Translations under genes and position numbers: made by a program
NCBI RefSeq assembly: GCF_900110375.1
Contig: NZ_FODN01000002.1
Coordinates: 571,086 to 635,085 of the forward strand
Reading direction: 5' to 3'
Origin: Flavobacterium sinopsychrotolerans
GTDB taxonomy: Bacteria; Bacteroidota; Bacteroidia; Flavobacteriales; Flavobacteriaceae
Length of the DNA: 64,000 nt
Part shown: one piece after another, positions 28,428 to 38,823 of the stretch
Layout: each line of letters opens with the position of its first letter
How positions within the stretch are numbered: position 1 is the first letter of the stretch
Notes under the pieces: generated by a model
Seen by the model: the letters and a program-made list of their open reading frames with translations, nothing else
The model's database searches: none
Told to the model about the DNA's origin: nothing

Positions 28428-28658
28428 GTGGAGTATGGAAAGATACTGGGTTTGGTCGGTGCTGCTATCGCCACTGGTGCCGATTTTCCACAGACCTACA
28501 ATATCCATAAAATAAAATCAACAAAAGACAGCTCGGTAATCACTTGTGTCTTGTTGCTTGAAGGCAGAATCATGTGGACCGCCTTCAGGATTTTTGGGAC
28601 AGAAATTCCTGAGACGTTCGTTAACGAATATATGCTAAGATTTCCACCGTTATTCTAA
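28428..28658 (+). CDS. SemiSWEET-like sugar transporter, C-terminal end possibly frameshifted
   Basis: 76 residues. GLVGAAIATGADFPQTYNIH contains the PQ-loop motif, followed by KIKSTKDSSVITCVLLLEG and MWTAFRIFGTEIPETFVNE. These correspond to helices 1-2 and the linker of SemiSWEETs, which are about 85-90 residues with three helices and work as dimers. The last part (YMLRFPPLF) does not look like a third helix. Another frame through the same DNA reads AKISTVILIPKCTLKNN, closer to a helix-3 sequence, so a frameshift near 28630 is likely. It may be non-functional. Confidence 0.6.
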   Translation: MEYGKILGLVGAAIATGADFPQTYNIHKIKSTKDSSVITCVLLLEGRIMWTAFRIFGTEIPETFVNEYMLRFPPLF

Positions 28659-29039
28659 TACCGAAATGCACTTTGAAAAACAACGTAATGATTGATACAA
28701 AAAAATAGGTATGCGTGCAGATCTTGCTTTAAAATGAATGAATTGTATAAATATTTTACATTATTATATAAATATCATTGCCATATAAACCAATAGTTTT
28801 ACGTTAACGTTGTTTTAAAACCATAAATACTTCGAAGAGCTATGCAGGCTAAAAACAAAAATAATTGAGTACGAAAATTATCAGTCAAGAAAAAATAAAA
28901 TTGGAAGAGATAACTGAAGCTATTTATCAGTGGATTAAATGCAATTCGCTTTTTTTATAGCAGGGAAATTGAAAGCAGATCATAGTAGCATCGCATTGAT
29001 TTTAATAATACAATACGTTTTAAAAAATAGTAAAAGACA
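28659..29039. other. Intergenic region, nothing recognised
   Basis: About 380 bp of AT-rich DNA upstream of the cyanophycin synthetase gene; presumably holds its promoter, but no clear -33/-7 pair was found. Confidence 0.4.
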
Positions 29040-31652
29040 ATGGAAATAATAGAGATTAAGGTGATGCGAGGGGCCAATTACTGGTCTGGGAACAGGGAAA
29101 AACTTATTGTCATGAAACTTGACATTGGAGATTGGGAGCAACGGCCAACTAACACAATTAATGGTTTTGGTGGAGCGTTGGAACGTCTAATGCCATCTTT
29201 GAAAAGTCACCGATGCTCACAAGGAGTTGAAGGCGGGTTTCTTGAGCATGTACGAATAGGCACTTGGCTGGGCCACGTGATAGAACACATTGCCCTTGAA
29301 TTGCAAAGCCTTGCGGGCATGGAATGTGGTTTCGGACGAACGCGTTCTACTAATGTAAAGGGTATTTATCACGTTGTATTTTCGTATAGTACTGAAAGAG
29401 CTGGGAAATATGCTGCCAAAGCTGCAGTTGATTTAGTGGAGAATCTGCTGATCGGATTAGATTATAATTTGGATGTTGCTATACAAGAGTTGCAACGCCT
29501 GTACAATAGCGAAAAATTGGGTCCTAGTACGTTTGCCATTGTAAAAGAAGCGCAAAGTAGAAACATTCCTTACACCAGACTAAACAATGATTCTTTATTA
29601 ATGCTGGGACAAGGACGCAGTCAAAAAATTATCCGTGCATCTGTTGCATCAACTACAAGCAGCATCGCCGTTGATTTGGCTTCTGATAAAGATGCTACCC
29701 GCAACTTATTATCCCGGTCGTACATTCCTGTACCTAAAGGTATGCTAATCGACGATATAAATGAACTGGAAGAAGCTGTAAAAAATATTGGATTTCCGCT
29801 AGTAACCAAGCCTGTAAATGGCAATCACGGCCGAGGAATTACTACTCAAATAACAACTTTAGACCAAGCACGAAAGGGGTTTTATGCTGCTCAAAAAATT
29901 TCCGAAGACGTAATAATCGAGCGTTTTATACCAGGTAATGACTATCGTTTTCTAGTTATCAATTACAAACTGGCAGCGGTAGCCAAACGAACACCGGCTT
30001 TAGTGACGGGCAATGGTAGGAGCACTATTGAAGAACTGATTCATGAAACTAATAGTGATCCAAAAAGAGGAGAAGGTCATCAAAAAGTACTTACCAAAAT
30101 ATCAATTGACGCGGCAACATTATCCATTTTAGCGGCAAAGGAACTTAGATTGGATTCGGTTTTATCTATTGGAGAAATTTTATTTTTAAAAGATACTGCC
30201 AACCTAAGCTCGGGCGGAACAGCAACAGATGTAACGGATATGGTGCATCCGCAGAATATTTTCATGGCAGAACGTATTGCGCGTCTGATGAATTTAGACA
30301 TCTGTGGTATCGATATCATGGCAGAAGATGTTGCTGGTTCCATCACCCAAGAAAATGGAGCTGTGATTGAAGTAAATGCTGGTCCCGGTTTGAGAATGCA
30401 TCTTTCTCCTACCGAAGGTACACCCAGAAACGTGGTTGCCCCTTTGGTAGATATGCTCTTCCCTAATAATGCCAGCGGGCGTATTCCGGTAGTTGCCGTA
30501 ACCGGTACCAATGGCAAAACTACGGTTACTCGATTGATTGCCCATTTGGCTCAAGCAGCCGGCCATCATACAGGATATACGACAACGGATGGAATCTATA
30601 TCGATGGAACTACAATTCGTTTAGGAGATTGCAGCGGACCCGGCGGTTCAGCTACCGTGCTTCGTGACCCACTTGTTGATTTTGCCGTGCTCGAATGTGC
30701 CAGAGGCGGAATACTCAGGGCCGGCTTAGGGTTTGATAAATGCAACATCAGCGTGGTAACCAATGTTACGGAGGATCATTTGGGCTTAAACGACATTGAC
30801 ACCATAGAACAATTGGCAAGGGTCAAAGCAGTGGTTCCGCGAAGCACTTTTGATACCGGAACTGCAATTCTAAATGCGGATGACGATTTGGTTTATCAAA
30901 TGAAAGATACGCTTACTTGTTCTATCGCATTATTCAGCATGGATGCCAATAATGCACGGATAAAAAAACATTGTAGTGAAGGCGGATTAGCGGCTTTTGT
31001 TGAAGATAATTATTTTATCCTCAGAAAAGGGGAATGGAAAACGAAAATAGCAGCCGTAAATCAAGTGCCTCTTACCTTTTCCGGTACCTGTGAGTTTATG
31101 ATTAAAAATATTTTACCGGCTTTATTAGCAGCTTCAATAAGTAATTTTCCAGTCGAAACAACTGCGGCTGCGCTTCAATCTTTTATCCCCTCGCCAGAAT
31201 TGACACCTGGAAGAATGAATATTTTCGAATTTAAAAATTTCCGATTGATGATTGACTATGTTCATAATACGGATGGCTACATTCAGATGAAGAAATTCAT
31301 GGAACAAGTTGATGCAATAAAAAAAACAGGAATTATTTCAGCTACCGGCGACCGTCGGGTAGAAGATATAAAAAATATTGGCCGTTATGCTGCGCTAATG
31401 TTTGATGAGATAATAATAAGACACGGAGATAACAGAGGCAGAACTGAAGAAGAACTAAGCAGGTTGCTTTCTGAAGGTATTCGTGAAATTAATAGCAATG
31501 TAAAAGTAACTATCGTCTCTAATGAAATAGAATCTATCCAATATGCTATCGATCATGCGCAAAGAGGAGAATTTATTTTTGTGTGTGTTGATGACATTCA
31601 AAATACGATTGCTTATGTGGAACAACAAATAGAAAAAGAAAATACAGCATGA
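29040..31652 (+). CDS. cphA: Cyanophycin synthetase
   Basis: 870 residues, the normal CphA length. The N-terminal domain (1-160) is followed by an ATP-grasp domain (about 210-475; PLVTKPVNGNHGRGITTQ, IERFIPGNDYRFLVI, IEVNAGPGLRMHLSP) and a Mur-ligase-like domain (about 485-870; VVAVTGTNGKTTVTRLIAH, VVTNVTEDHLGLNDIDTIEQ, MIDYVHN). The ATP-grasp half adds Asp and the Mur half adds Arg to build multi-L-arginyl-poly-L-aspartate, a nitrogen storage polymer. No cyanophycinase or isoaspartyl dipeptidase gene is next to it in this window, unlike many cph loci. Confidence 0.95.
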   Translation: MEIIEIKVMRGANYWSGNREKLIVMKLDIGDWEQRPTNTINGFGGALERLMPSLKSHRCSQGVEGGFLEHVRIGTWLGHVIEHIALELQSLAGMECGFGRTRSTNVKGIYHVVFSYSTERAGKYAAKAAVDLVENLLIGLDYNLDVAIQELQRLYNSEKLGPSTFAIVKEAQSRNIPYTRLNNDSLLMLGQGRSQKIIRASVASTTSSIAVDLASDKDATRNLLSRSYIPVPKGMLIDDINELEEAVKNIGFPLVTKPVNGNHGRGITTQITTLDQARKGFYAAQKISEDVIIERFIPGNDYRFLVINYKLAAVAKRTPALVTGNGRSTIEELIHETNSDPKRGEGHQKVLTKISIDAATLSILAAKELRLDSVLSIGEILFLKDTANLSSGGTATDVTDMVHPQNIFMAERIARLMNLDICGIDIMAEDVAGSITQENGAVIEVNAGPGLRMHLSPTEGTPRNVVAPLVDMLFPNNASGRIPVVAVTGTNGKTTVTRLIAHLAQAAGHHTGYTTTDGIYIDGTTIRLGDCSGPGGSATVLRDPLVDFAVLECARGGILRAGLGFDKCNISVVTNVTEDHLGLNDIDTIEQLARVKAVVPRSTFDTGTAILNADDDLVYQMKDTLTCSIALFSMDANNARIKKHCSEGGLAAFVEDNYFILRKGEWKTKIAAVNQVPLTFSGTCEFMIKNILPALLAASISNFPVETTAAALQSFIPSPELTPGRMNIFEFKNFRLMIDYVHNTDGYIQMKKFMEQVDAIKKTGIISATGDRRVEDIKNIGRYAALMFDEIIIRHGDNRGRTEEELSRLLSEGIREINSNVKVTIVSNEIESIQYAIDHAQRGEFIFVCVDDIQNTIAYVEQQIEKENTA

Positions 31653-31870
31653 TTTAGTTCTGCAATCCGAATAAGAGTAGTAGCGTATCGCATGCTAGCG
31701 AGTGCAACTGGGAGTACAAGTAAATCAACAGCAACTTTTGCGTCTGCGCCATCAAGTGCTAGTGATGCAAATACATTTGTGCTGTTGTTTAGCTTTAAAA
31801 TAGATTGCTTTAAATCGTTGTCAAAAATGAAAAGCGCATTCCAAAATATTTTTAAATAATTGATCAACTT

Positions 31871-32700
31871 TGTAAAAAAAATAAAATACTATTATAATTT
31901 TTATTACTGCCTTTTTTATGTAGCGCGCAAGAATACAGCGATCTATTTTCCATCAATTGAGGGAAATCGTAAAAAGAAACTTTCGAAAATTCATCGATTA
32001 ACACCATAACCACGTTTCAAACCAATCTTATTTTACCCATTGTTTTAAATGAAAAATATATTTTTGTTACCAATGTAAATTTCAGCAGCTACAACTTACA
32101 ATTATTTACTGATTCTGATAACAATCACTTATACTCCACGAATTTAAGAGCGGGTTAAAGTATCAACCATTCCGACATTGGAGTGGAGTCTACCTTTTTT
32201 CTCCCAAAAGTGGCATCTGTTCATGTCAATCTCAGCAATGAAGTTATTTACTTGGGCGAATTGACTTTATTAAGATATAAAAGAAACAAAAAATTTGGCT
32301 GTGGTTTGGGGCTTTACGGCAGTAGTGAAGCTTACGGCATCTCCATAGTTCCCATTGTTGTTTTCTATTATCGTAGTCCCAATAAACGTTTTGAAATAAA
32401 TTTCTTTATGCCAAATGAAGCTGATATCAATTATAGTTTGACTGATAAAAACAAGTGTAGACGTGGATTTTCTGGATCATGGAAACAGTTACAAACTGAA
32501 TACCGATGGCGTTCGTGCTAATTATGTCGAAAATAATTCGATCGATTTACAACGAAGCGTCCTGGACAAAAAAATATTTTTGCGACTAATAATGGGATAC
32601 TTTTTAAATTAGTTTAATGTGTATCCAATAGATCAAAAACTTGATTTACAAATTCTGGCATTAAAATTTAGGGGATAACCGAACCTAAGTATTAAAAAAA
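31871..32700 (+). pseudogene. Decayed DUF6268-like outer-membrane barrel gene
   Basis: Successive plus-strand frames give one outer-membrane-type protein: a start-like VKKIKYYYN, a frameshift, a signal-peptide end FLLPFLCSAQEYSDLFSIN, a stop, then ITTFQTNLILPIVLNEKYIF, another stop, SDIGVESTFFLPKVASVHVN, GCGLGLYGSSEAYGISIVP and YYRSPNKRFEINFFMPNEAD. After a frameshift near 32450 it reads LDHGNSYKLNTDGVRANYVE and VYPIDQKLDLQILALKF. At least four stops and two frameshifts interrupt it and the ATG is lost. The order resembles DUF6268 barrel proteins of Flavobacteria. Most frames remain readable, so the decay is recent. The 218 bp between cphA and this gene holds nothing clear. Confidence 0.75.
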
Positions 32701-33404
32701 TAAATCAAATACACTTCTTTTGAAGTTGGAAGCTATTTATCGTTTTGATTTGGGTAACGTTAAAAAATAAGTCGACAAACAGATGAAGCGCAAAAAAAAG
32801 CTGTAGCGTAGCAATTATTAAATTAGTTTTAGTATTGATTAGCAAGAGAAAAAAAAAGATTTTAGAGCTAGGTGACAAATTAATCGTTGCTAATCTTTGA
32901 CAAATCTTTTTTTTGAAAAATAGTAATACAGCATAATAAAACATTGAATATTAGTTATACGTTTACTATTTTAAAATACCGAAATACGTTTTGTAAAATT
33001 TGAGAAGGCTTACTTTTTTATAGAAAATCAAAATTACATGAGCCCAAGGATGCGGTAATTTAATTCTTTTTATGTTTACATCTGCGCAGATCGAAGTGCA
33101 TTTATGGTTGAGAACCTTACTGCATTCAGTACTATTTCATTGCCATAAAGGAGACTCAAATGAATAATTCATAAAATAAAATTTACTTTTTCTGTTGGTT
33201 GCCGCTCAACTCTCGTTGCTTAAAATGACAAAATCATTACAAATTAATGATGCAATGTTTAACTTTTTACACTTAAATTTAATTACCCGAAATGGTTATA
33301 AAAATATGTTTTCAGGCACAAAAAAAAAATGAATTACACCTGCTGGGTTGTCTAGCAGAAAAATGTAATGCCTATTTCTTTACTGTAATTTACCTGTTGA
33401 TCCG
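32701..33404. other. Intergenic region, nothing recognised
   Basis: About 700 bp of AT-rich DNA between the decayed barrel gene and the histidine kinase gene. Open frames here are short and low-complexity; no hairpin with a T-run stands out. Confidence 0.4.
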
Positions 33405-34589
33405 CTAAACATAAGCTTCTTTTTCCGAAAGAGCAGTACTATTTTCGGGTTGTTTGATGGGTAATGAAAAATAAAAAGAAGATCCTTTACCTTCTTCACT
33501 TTCAACCCATATTTCACCATTATTTTTTTCTAAAAATCCTTTCACCAATAATAGACCGATTCCTGCTCCTTTATTTTCTTCAACCGCTTTAGAAAGTGAT
33601 TTTACTTGTGGGGCAAAGAGCGTATCCATTATTTCTTTTGACATGCCCTTCCCTGAATCTTTGATAGCTACAATCATCAGGTCATCACTTTGCCTGGCTG
33701 ATAACGTAATTTGGCCTCCCTTATGCGAATGTTTAATCGCATTTGAAACTATGTTTTGCAGAATAGAAAGCAGCATTTTCTCATCGGCAAACACACTACA
33801 ATTTTCTTCTATTTCATTGAGAAGATTTATGGTATTGATCGCTGCAGTTTCTTTTAAAGATTCAAAAACTTTTTTCACGCAGTTTATAAGTTCCATATCA
33901 GTAGGTTTAAACGCTTCGGAAGCATACTTAATCCTTGCCCATTCTACTAGATAGTCCAACATGTTCATTTCATTTATAACTGCAGTATGAAATTCTTTTA
34001 GCAAATCTTTTGCAAAAGTGGGATCTATTGTATCGAAATTTGATCTTAAATAATCAGCACCCTGAATAATACCTGCAAGTGGGCTTCTTAAATCGTGAGA
34101 TAAAATCGCAAGTACATTTTCCTTATGTGTGTTAAGTTCTTCAAGTTCTTTTGCATTTTTTTTTAGTGCGTCCTCCGACACTTTTTTGGCGGTAATGTCG
34201 CGTAATATTTTTACATATCCGATAACTTTATTAGCTATGTCCTTTAATGGAAATACTAATCCATCTGCATAAAATGTTTTCCCGTCCTTACATACATGCC
34301 ACCTCACATCTACAGATCTTCCATTTTTTAAAGCAAGATCAATTTCATCTTGTGGAATTCCTTTCTCTTTATCTTCTTTCGTAAAAATGGTCTCAAATGG
34401 CTTTCCTATAATTTCATCTGTTTCATATTGAAATATATTTGTTGCTCCTGAATTCCAGCTATTTATATTTAAATCTATATCAACCGTAAAAATGGAATAG
34501 TCCTGTAAACTATCAATTATTTGGCTGTAAAATTCTGCAGTAGGAACGTATTGCTCTTTAAGATCTTTCGAAGTTTTTGATGTAGACAT
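33405..34589 (-). CDS. Cytoplasmic PAS-domain histidine kinase
   Basis: 394 residues with no membrane helix. A PAS domain (about 18-130; DYSIFTVDIDLNINSWNSGA, EIIGKPFETIFT, RDITAKK) leads to a HisKA domain (LAILSHDLRSPLAGI, phospho-acceptor His near 165) and a complete HATPase domain (NIVSNAIKHSHKGGQ, KDSGKGMS, GAGIGLLLVKGFLE). It is an orphan: no response regulator lies next to it. Soluble PAS kinases of this sort usually sense redox, small ligands or light; the signal cannot be read here. Confidence 0.9.
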   Translation of the reverse strand: MSTSKTSKDLKEQYVPTAEFYSQIIDSLQDYSIFTVDIDLNINSWNSGATNIFQYETDEIIGKPFETIFTKEDKEKGIPQDEIDLALKNGRSVDVRWHVCKDGKTFYADGLVFPLKDIANKVIGYVKILRDITAKKVSEDALKKNAKELEELNTHKENVLAILSHDLRSPLAGIIQGADYLRSNFDTIDPTFAKDLLKEFHTAVINEMNMLDYLVEWARIKYASEAFKPTDMELINCVKKVFESLKETAAINTINLLNEIEENCSVFADEKMLLSILQNIVSNAIKHSHKGGQITLSARQSDDLMIVAIKDSGKGMSKEIMDTLFAPQVKSLSKAVEENKGAGIGLLLVKGFLEKNNGEIWVESEEGKGSSFYFSLPIKQPENSTALSEKEAYV

Positions 34590-34912
34590 TTCTTTGGATT
34601 TATAAAATAGGGTATGTATATTGTAGGTGCAAATTTCTTTTTTTCATCGCTGAACGTGTTGTATAATTCTATTTATTTTTTATATAATTCACTACTTTTT
34701 GTAGTTGGACATGCTAACTTAGTAATCACAGAAAGCTAAGAATCAATCTTAATGTACAAAAGTAAGTACAGTTTAAAACCACAAAACTCTAATAGTAATA
34801 GAAATTGAACAACCAATACAGTAACAACAATACTAATTTGCCGTCTTATACTAAACAGTGATTCAACACTTTAAACTTGGTGATTAATTTTGAGCAGAAA
34901 TCAAAGAATCCA
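34590..34912. other. Divergent intergenic region
   Basis: About 320 bp between the divergently transcribed kinase and AraC-type genes; should hold both promoters. I could not fix a convincing -33/-7 pair on either strand. Confidence 0.4.
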
Positions 34913-35713
34913 ATGAAAAAACTTAATACAGGAGAATTTTACGGAACCCATTACCAAAAAACTGCTTTTGAAGATATCATTATCACCGATACTGAATATA
35001 CCCACAGTAAAGTAGATTGGCATTATCACGAAAATCCCTATTTTACCTATTTACTTCAGGGAAAGCTCTTGGAATCGAACAAAAAAGAATCTTATTATTT
35101 AGAACCCGGAAGTTTGTTGTTTCACAATTGGCAAGATGCTCATTACAACATAAAACCACCTGAATATACAAGAGGATTTCATATTGAACTCAATGAAAAT
35201 TGGTTTTTGAATAATGATATTCAAATACTAGATTTTGAAGGTAGCATCCATATCAAAAATCCATTGACTAAAAACTTAATGAATAAAGTGTTTATTGAAT
35301 CTAAAATTAATGATGACTATTCTAATTTGGCAATAGAGTCGTTACTTATTGATATTTTTAGTACCATAAAAGAAAATAAGAAAATAAGTACTGCTAAACC
35401 CGATTGGGTTAATAAACTTCAAGAGCTTTTATTGGAAGAACAAATTGATTACTCTTTAAATACTTTAAGTTCCATCTTAGGAATTCATCCGATTCATTTA
35501 TCCAGAGAATTTAATAGATATTTTGGAACAAATCTGGGTAATTATATTAGACTATTAAAAGTCAATAAAGCTTTTTGTTTAATCGCTTCCAATACAATTT
35601 CGATGACTAAAATCTGTTATCAATGCGGATTTTACGACCAAAGTCATTTTATTTCTAGTTTCAAACGATTTTATAATACTACACCAACAAAATTAATTAG
35701 AAAAATAGGATGA
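34913..35713 (+). CDS. AraC-family transcriptional regulator
   Basis: From the ATG at 34913 the protein has 266 residues. The N-terminal half is a cupin-like sensor domain (SKVDWHYHENPYFTYLLQGK, SYYLEPGSLLFHNWQDAHYN). The C-terminal half is an AraC double helix-turn-helix (DYSLNTLSSILGIHPIHLSR, then TKICYQCGFYDQSHFISSF and a final KRFYNTTPTKLIRK). A GTG 36 bp upstream would add 12 residues. Its stop overlaps the frame of the serine hydrolase gene, so the two are an operon and the regulator may control the hydrolase. Confidence 0.9.
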   Translation: MKKLNTGEFYGTHYQKTAFEDIIITDTEYTHSKVDWHYHENPYFTYLLQGKLLESNKKESYYLEPGSLLFHNWQDAHYNIKPPEYTRGFHIELNENWFLNNDIQILDFEGSIHIKNPLTKNLMNKVFIESKINDDYSNLAIESLLIDIFSTIKENKKISTAKPDWVNKLQELLLEEQIDYSLNTLSSILGIHPIHLSREFNRYFGTNLGNYIRLLKVNKAFCLIASNTISMTKICYQCGFYDQSHFISSFKRFYNTTPTKLIRKIG

Positions 35714-35784
35714 TGTTAATTTTATACAATTTTGAGAAGATTCGAAATCTCATCTTTGCTACTCATCATAAATCGATCAAAAAA

Positions 35785-37446
35785 ATGAAACTTCAAAAAA
35801 TCAAAATCGCATTACTGCTTCTCTTTTCATTTGCTGTTAAAGCTCAAAATATGGCAGATTACACAGACAATTGGGAAGGGAAAATAGAAAATTCCAAAAT
35901 ATTTAGCCTAAAAGTAGCAATTGAAAATGCAGGATTAGAAAATGCAGTCTTCAAAATTTATAGCTCTAAAGAAAGCCTTGATTTTCCCTTTAATGGAAAA
36001 AATAGTAATTTTATAAAAATACCTTTTGGTGATAATTCATTTTTTGAAGGAGTTCTTTCTAAAAATCAAAACGAGATTAATGGTTTTATTAAATCTGGAT
36101 TGCTGTTTTATCATGTAAAACTATTGAAATCCAAAAATACTTCCTTTACAGGATTTTGGAATATTTTGATGGTAGATGAATTAAAATCAAACGACTTCTA
36201 TTTAAGTGTAGAAAATGGTTCAAATGACAATTTTGAGGCATATCCAATTTTGGGAGACAATCGATTTACAGGTACATGGTGCTATAATTTTAAAAAAGAA
36301 AATGATTTTATATCCTTTTCTGATTTTAAGACCGGATTACAATTTAAAGGAAAATTAGAATCAGATAATATTCAATTAGAAATATATCTTGAAAATCTTT
36401 TAATTACGGAAATAGCGCTGAAAAAATCTACAATAGATTGGAAGATTGGAGGTTTTAAATCAGATAATAAACGATCAATTCTAGAACTAAGCCAATTAGA
36501 AAACCTCATTTCTAAAGATTCATTACCCAATACCCATTCTGTTTTAATTTCCAGAAATGGCAAATTAATTTATGAAAATTATTTTGATGGTTACACCGAG
36601 AATGTTCCACACGATTTGCGTTCAGCATCCAAAAGTATTTCATCGGCTATTGTTGGAATTGCAGAAGATAAGGCATTGTTTAAAAGTGTGGAGCAATCTA
36701 TATTTGATTTTTTGCCAATAAATTATCAGGTTTTAAAAGACAGTCTGAAATCTAAAATTGATATTCAAAGTCTATTGACTATGAGTTCAGGATTAGATGC
36801 TATTGATTATGGAAGTAATGCAAATCTGAAATCTCCAGCAGTTGAAGATAACTATCAAAAGTCAAAGGATTGGATAGCAACAATATTGAATACTCCAATG
36901 ATCAACAATCCAAACAGAACAGCTAATTATGGTTCGGCAAATCCTTATTTGCTTGGAGTTGCAATGGATTCAGTTATTTCGGAGCCTTTAGAATTATTTA
37001 TAGACGGGAATCTATTTCAAAAATTAGCCATTTCAAATTACGTTATGTTTACTGATTTTAAAGGAAAACCCTATTTTGGAGGAGGAATGTACCTGAATTC
37101 CAGGGATATGTTGAAATTTGGTGAACTCTATCTGAACAATGGAAGATGGAAATCAAATCGTATTCTGTCTAAAAAGTGGATAATGGATTCCTTTAAAAAT
37201 TATCGTGTTTTAGAAAACACTAAAGACAAAAATGGCTACGGTTATTTATGGTGGCACAATACCTATCACGTTAACGGAAGAGGTGTAGAATCTATTGAAG
37301 CAAGAGGCGCTGGCGGCCAATATATTTTTGTTATCCCAAGTTTAAAAAGCGTGATTGTTATAACCTCAGGAAATTATAGAAATGGAAAAACACAACAGCC
37401 AGAAATAATTTTTGAGAACTACATTTTGCCTTATCTTAAAAATTAA
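35785..37446 (+). CDS. Secreted serine hydrolase of the beta-lactamase (class C-like) fold
   Basis: From the ATG at 35785 the protein has 553 residues and a clean signal peptide (MKLQKIKIALLLLFSFAVKA). A longer frame opens at 35710, overlapping the regulator stop, but places the signal peptide internally. Residues 20-250 form a beta-rich domain of unknown role. The catalytic domain follows, with the SxxK motif S280-A-S-K283 (RSASKSISS), a YGSAN motif at the Y-x-N position, and GAGGQYIFVIPSL near the usual third motif. Such proteins are esterases or D-amino/peptide hydrolases more often than true beta-lactamases. Co-transcribed with the AraC-type regulator. Confidence 0.85.
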   Translation: MKLQKIKIALLLLFSFAVKAQNMADYTDNWEGKIENSKIFSLKVAIENAGLENAVFKIYSSKESLDFPFNGKNSNFIKIPFGDNSFFEGVLSKNQNEINGFIKSGLLFYHVKLLKSKNTSFTGFWNILMVDELKSNDFYLSVENGSNDNFEAYPILGDNRFTGTWCYNFKKENDFISFSDFKTGLQFKGKLESDNIQLEIYLENLLITEIALKKSTIDWKIGGFKSDNKRSILELSQLENLISKDSLPNTHSVLISRNGKLIYENYFDGYTENVPHDLRSASKSISSAIVGIAEDKALFKSVEQSIFDFLPINYQVLKDSLKSKIDIQSLLTMSSGLDAIDYGSNANLKSPAVEDNYQKSKDWIATILNTPMINNPNRTANYGSANPYLLGVAMDSVISEPLELFIDGNLFQKLAISNYVMFTDFKGKPYFGGGMYLNSRDMLKFGELYLNNGRWKSNRILSKKWIMDSFKNYRVLENTKDKNGYGYLWWHNTYHVNGRGVESIEARGAGGQYIFVIPSLKSVIVITSGNYRNGKTQQPEIIFENYILPYLKN

Positions 37447-37589
37447 AAAATAATAATTTACCATTATCATTTTAATACATGTAATTTACAGCATCAACAA
37501 GGTTTTTATTTGCAGCGTCATTTATTGCATTAGTACAATCAATAGTTTTTTATAGCTAATGATTTAGACCCATTAGGAATAGACACAAA

Positions 37590-38054
37590 TTATTCTTTTT
37601 TATTCTCAAGCTCCACCTTGAATTTACCCCAATAAGGATTGTCCGCCATTAGCGAGTGTCCAATTACTAAAATATAATCTCCTTTTTGCTTGAGTGGGAT
37701 TTTTAAATCCATTCCAAAGGGGCCATCTGAGGAATTATCGGGAAAAATAATTTGGTTGAAACGGATGTTTCCTTGACCTGTAGTTGGAACAATCCTTGCT
37801 TGCAACGCGCCTAAATCTTCATTTTTAAATTTGATGTATACTCTTGAATGAATAGAATCTAAGGAACCTTCCCCTGTAAAGGAGCCTTTTTTATTTCTAA
37901 AATTCATGTGAATGGTGTCGCCAATTTGTTTGTTCTCTTCTTTCTTTTTCTTTTTTACAATTGGATATGGGGCAGCATCAGCAGCATTCTCCTTTTCTTT
38001 TTGATGACAAGAAAAAAAGAAAATTGATATTAAGAGCATCAAAAAAATTTTCAT
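37590..38054 (-). CDS. Small lipoprotein of unknown function
   Basis: 154 residues. The N-terminus MKIFLMLLISIFFFSC is a lipoprotein signal with the acylated Cys at 16, followed by a lysine- and glutamate-rich spacer (KKKKKEENK) and a beta-rich domain of about 100 residues (IHMNFRNKKGSFTGEGSLDS, RVYIKFKNEDLGALQARIVP, GDYILVIGHSLMADNPYWGK). The domain looks like a small beta sandwich. It stands alone, convergent with the hydrolase gene. I do not recognise the family. Confidence 0.75.
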   Translation of the reverse strand: MKIFLMLLISIFFFSCHQKEKENAADAAPYPIVKKKKKEENKQIGDTIHMNFRNKKGSFTGEGSLDSIHSRVYIKFKNEDLGALQARIVPTTGQGNIRFNQIIFPDNSSDGPFGMDLKIPLKQKGDYILVIGHSLMADNPYWGKFKVELENKKE

Positions 38055-38823
38055 AACAGTATTTTTTAATAATGTGTTTCAAATTTAGTTCTTTTTGGCG
38101 GTCTTTTTTATAAAACAGCAATTGAATTCATGTAGTATCTAGGTATAAATTTTATCTTTTTTTTCTGGTTGTTTTTCTCGAAAATAAGTTTCTTAAAATC
38201 GCTCCTTTAGCTTTCTTTTATAATCACAATTATTCCTTTATATCAGGAATTATGTATTGATTTTGTAGCAGAGTAGGGGGTGTATAATACTTACTTTAAT
38301 ACATAATATAAATTTTTAAAAATAAGTTTTTGATCTGTTTAATGCAATTTATTATTCTCATTTGTTTGAAATTCTTATTCAGATTTTAGTAGTATCAATA
38401 TAGTAAAATCCCATAGCAAACTTTCGGACGGTTTTAAACTTTTGTCTGGTCTTCACTTTAAAGCGTCAGACGCTCCATTAATTTTGTAAATGTAAAAAGT
38501 AAATATTCTGAAAAAAATGATGAGATTTAGAAATCATGATATTGTAGCAGTCTGCGGCTTATTTTACAATAATCTCTGATATAATAGAAATTGATTCAAG
38601 CAAAAGCGCCCCGAAAAGAGTCCGACGAAGTACGGTGAGATTTCGGGGCGACGGCCCTTAATCTGTGGTTGAAATTTTCAGCAATAAATCCGTTAATAGT
38701 GATGCCTCTATAGTGGCTGGTATCACGCTGCTGTATAAAATCTGTTCATCTAATGGCGTTATCAGGTAGCACCTCTATGAATGCAGTCTTTTGAAGGTTT
38801 TGGAAGAACTATAAAATCATTCC
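38055..38823. other. Intergenic region with a GC-rich hairpin, no HipT kinase
   Basis: About 770 bp. I looked here on the minus strand for the kinase gene that normally follows a HipS-like gene and found none. A 10-bp perfect inverted repeat, CGCCCCGAAA (38607-38616) and TTTCGGGGCG (38641-38650), stands out by GC content; it lacks a T-run and may be a dispersed repeat. Confidence 0.5.

Noticed and set aside
31613-31867. Minus-strand 84-codon frame overlapping the end of cphA
   Set aside because: It runs into cphA on the opposite strand, has no recognisable domain and no promoter; possibly chance, though its composition is fairly protein-like.
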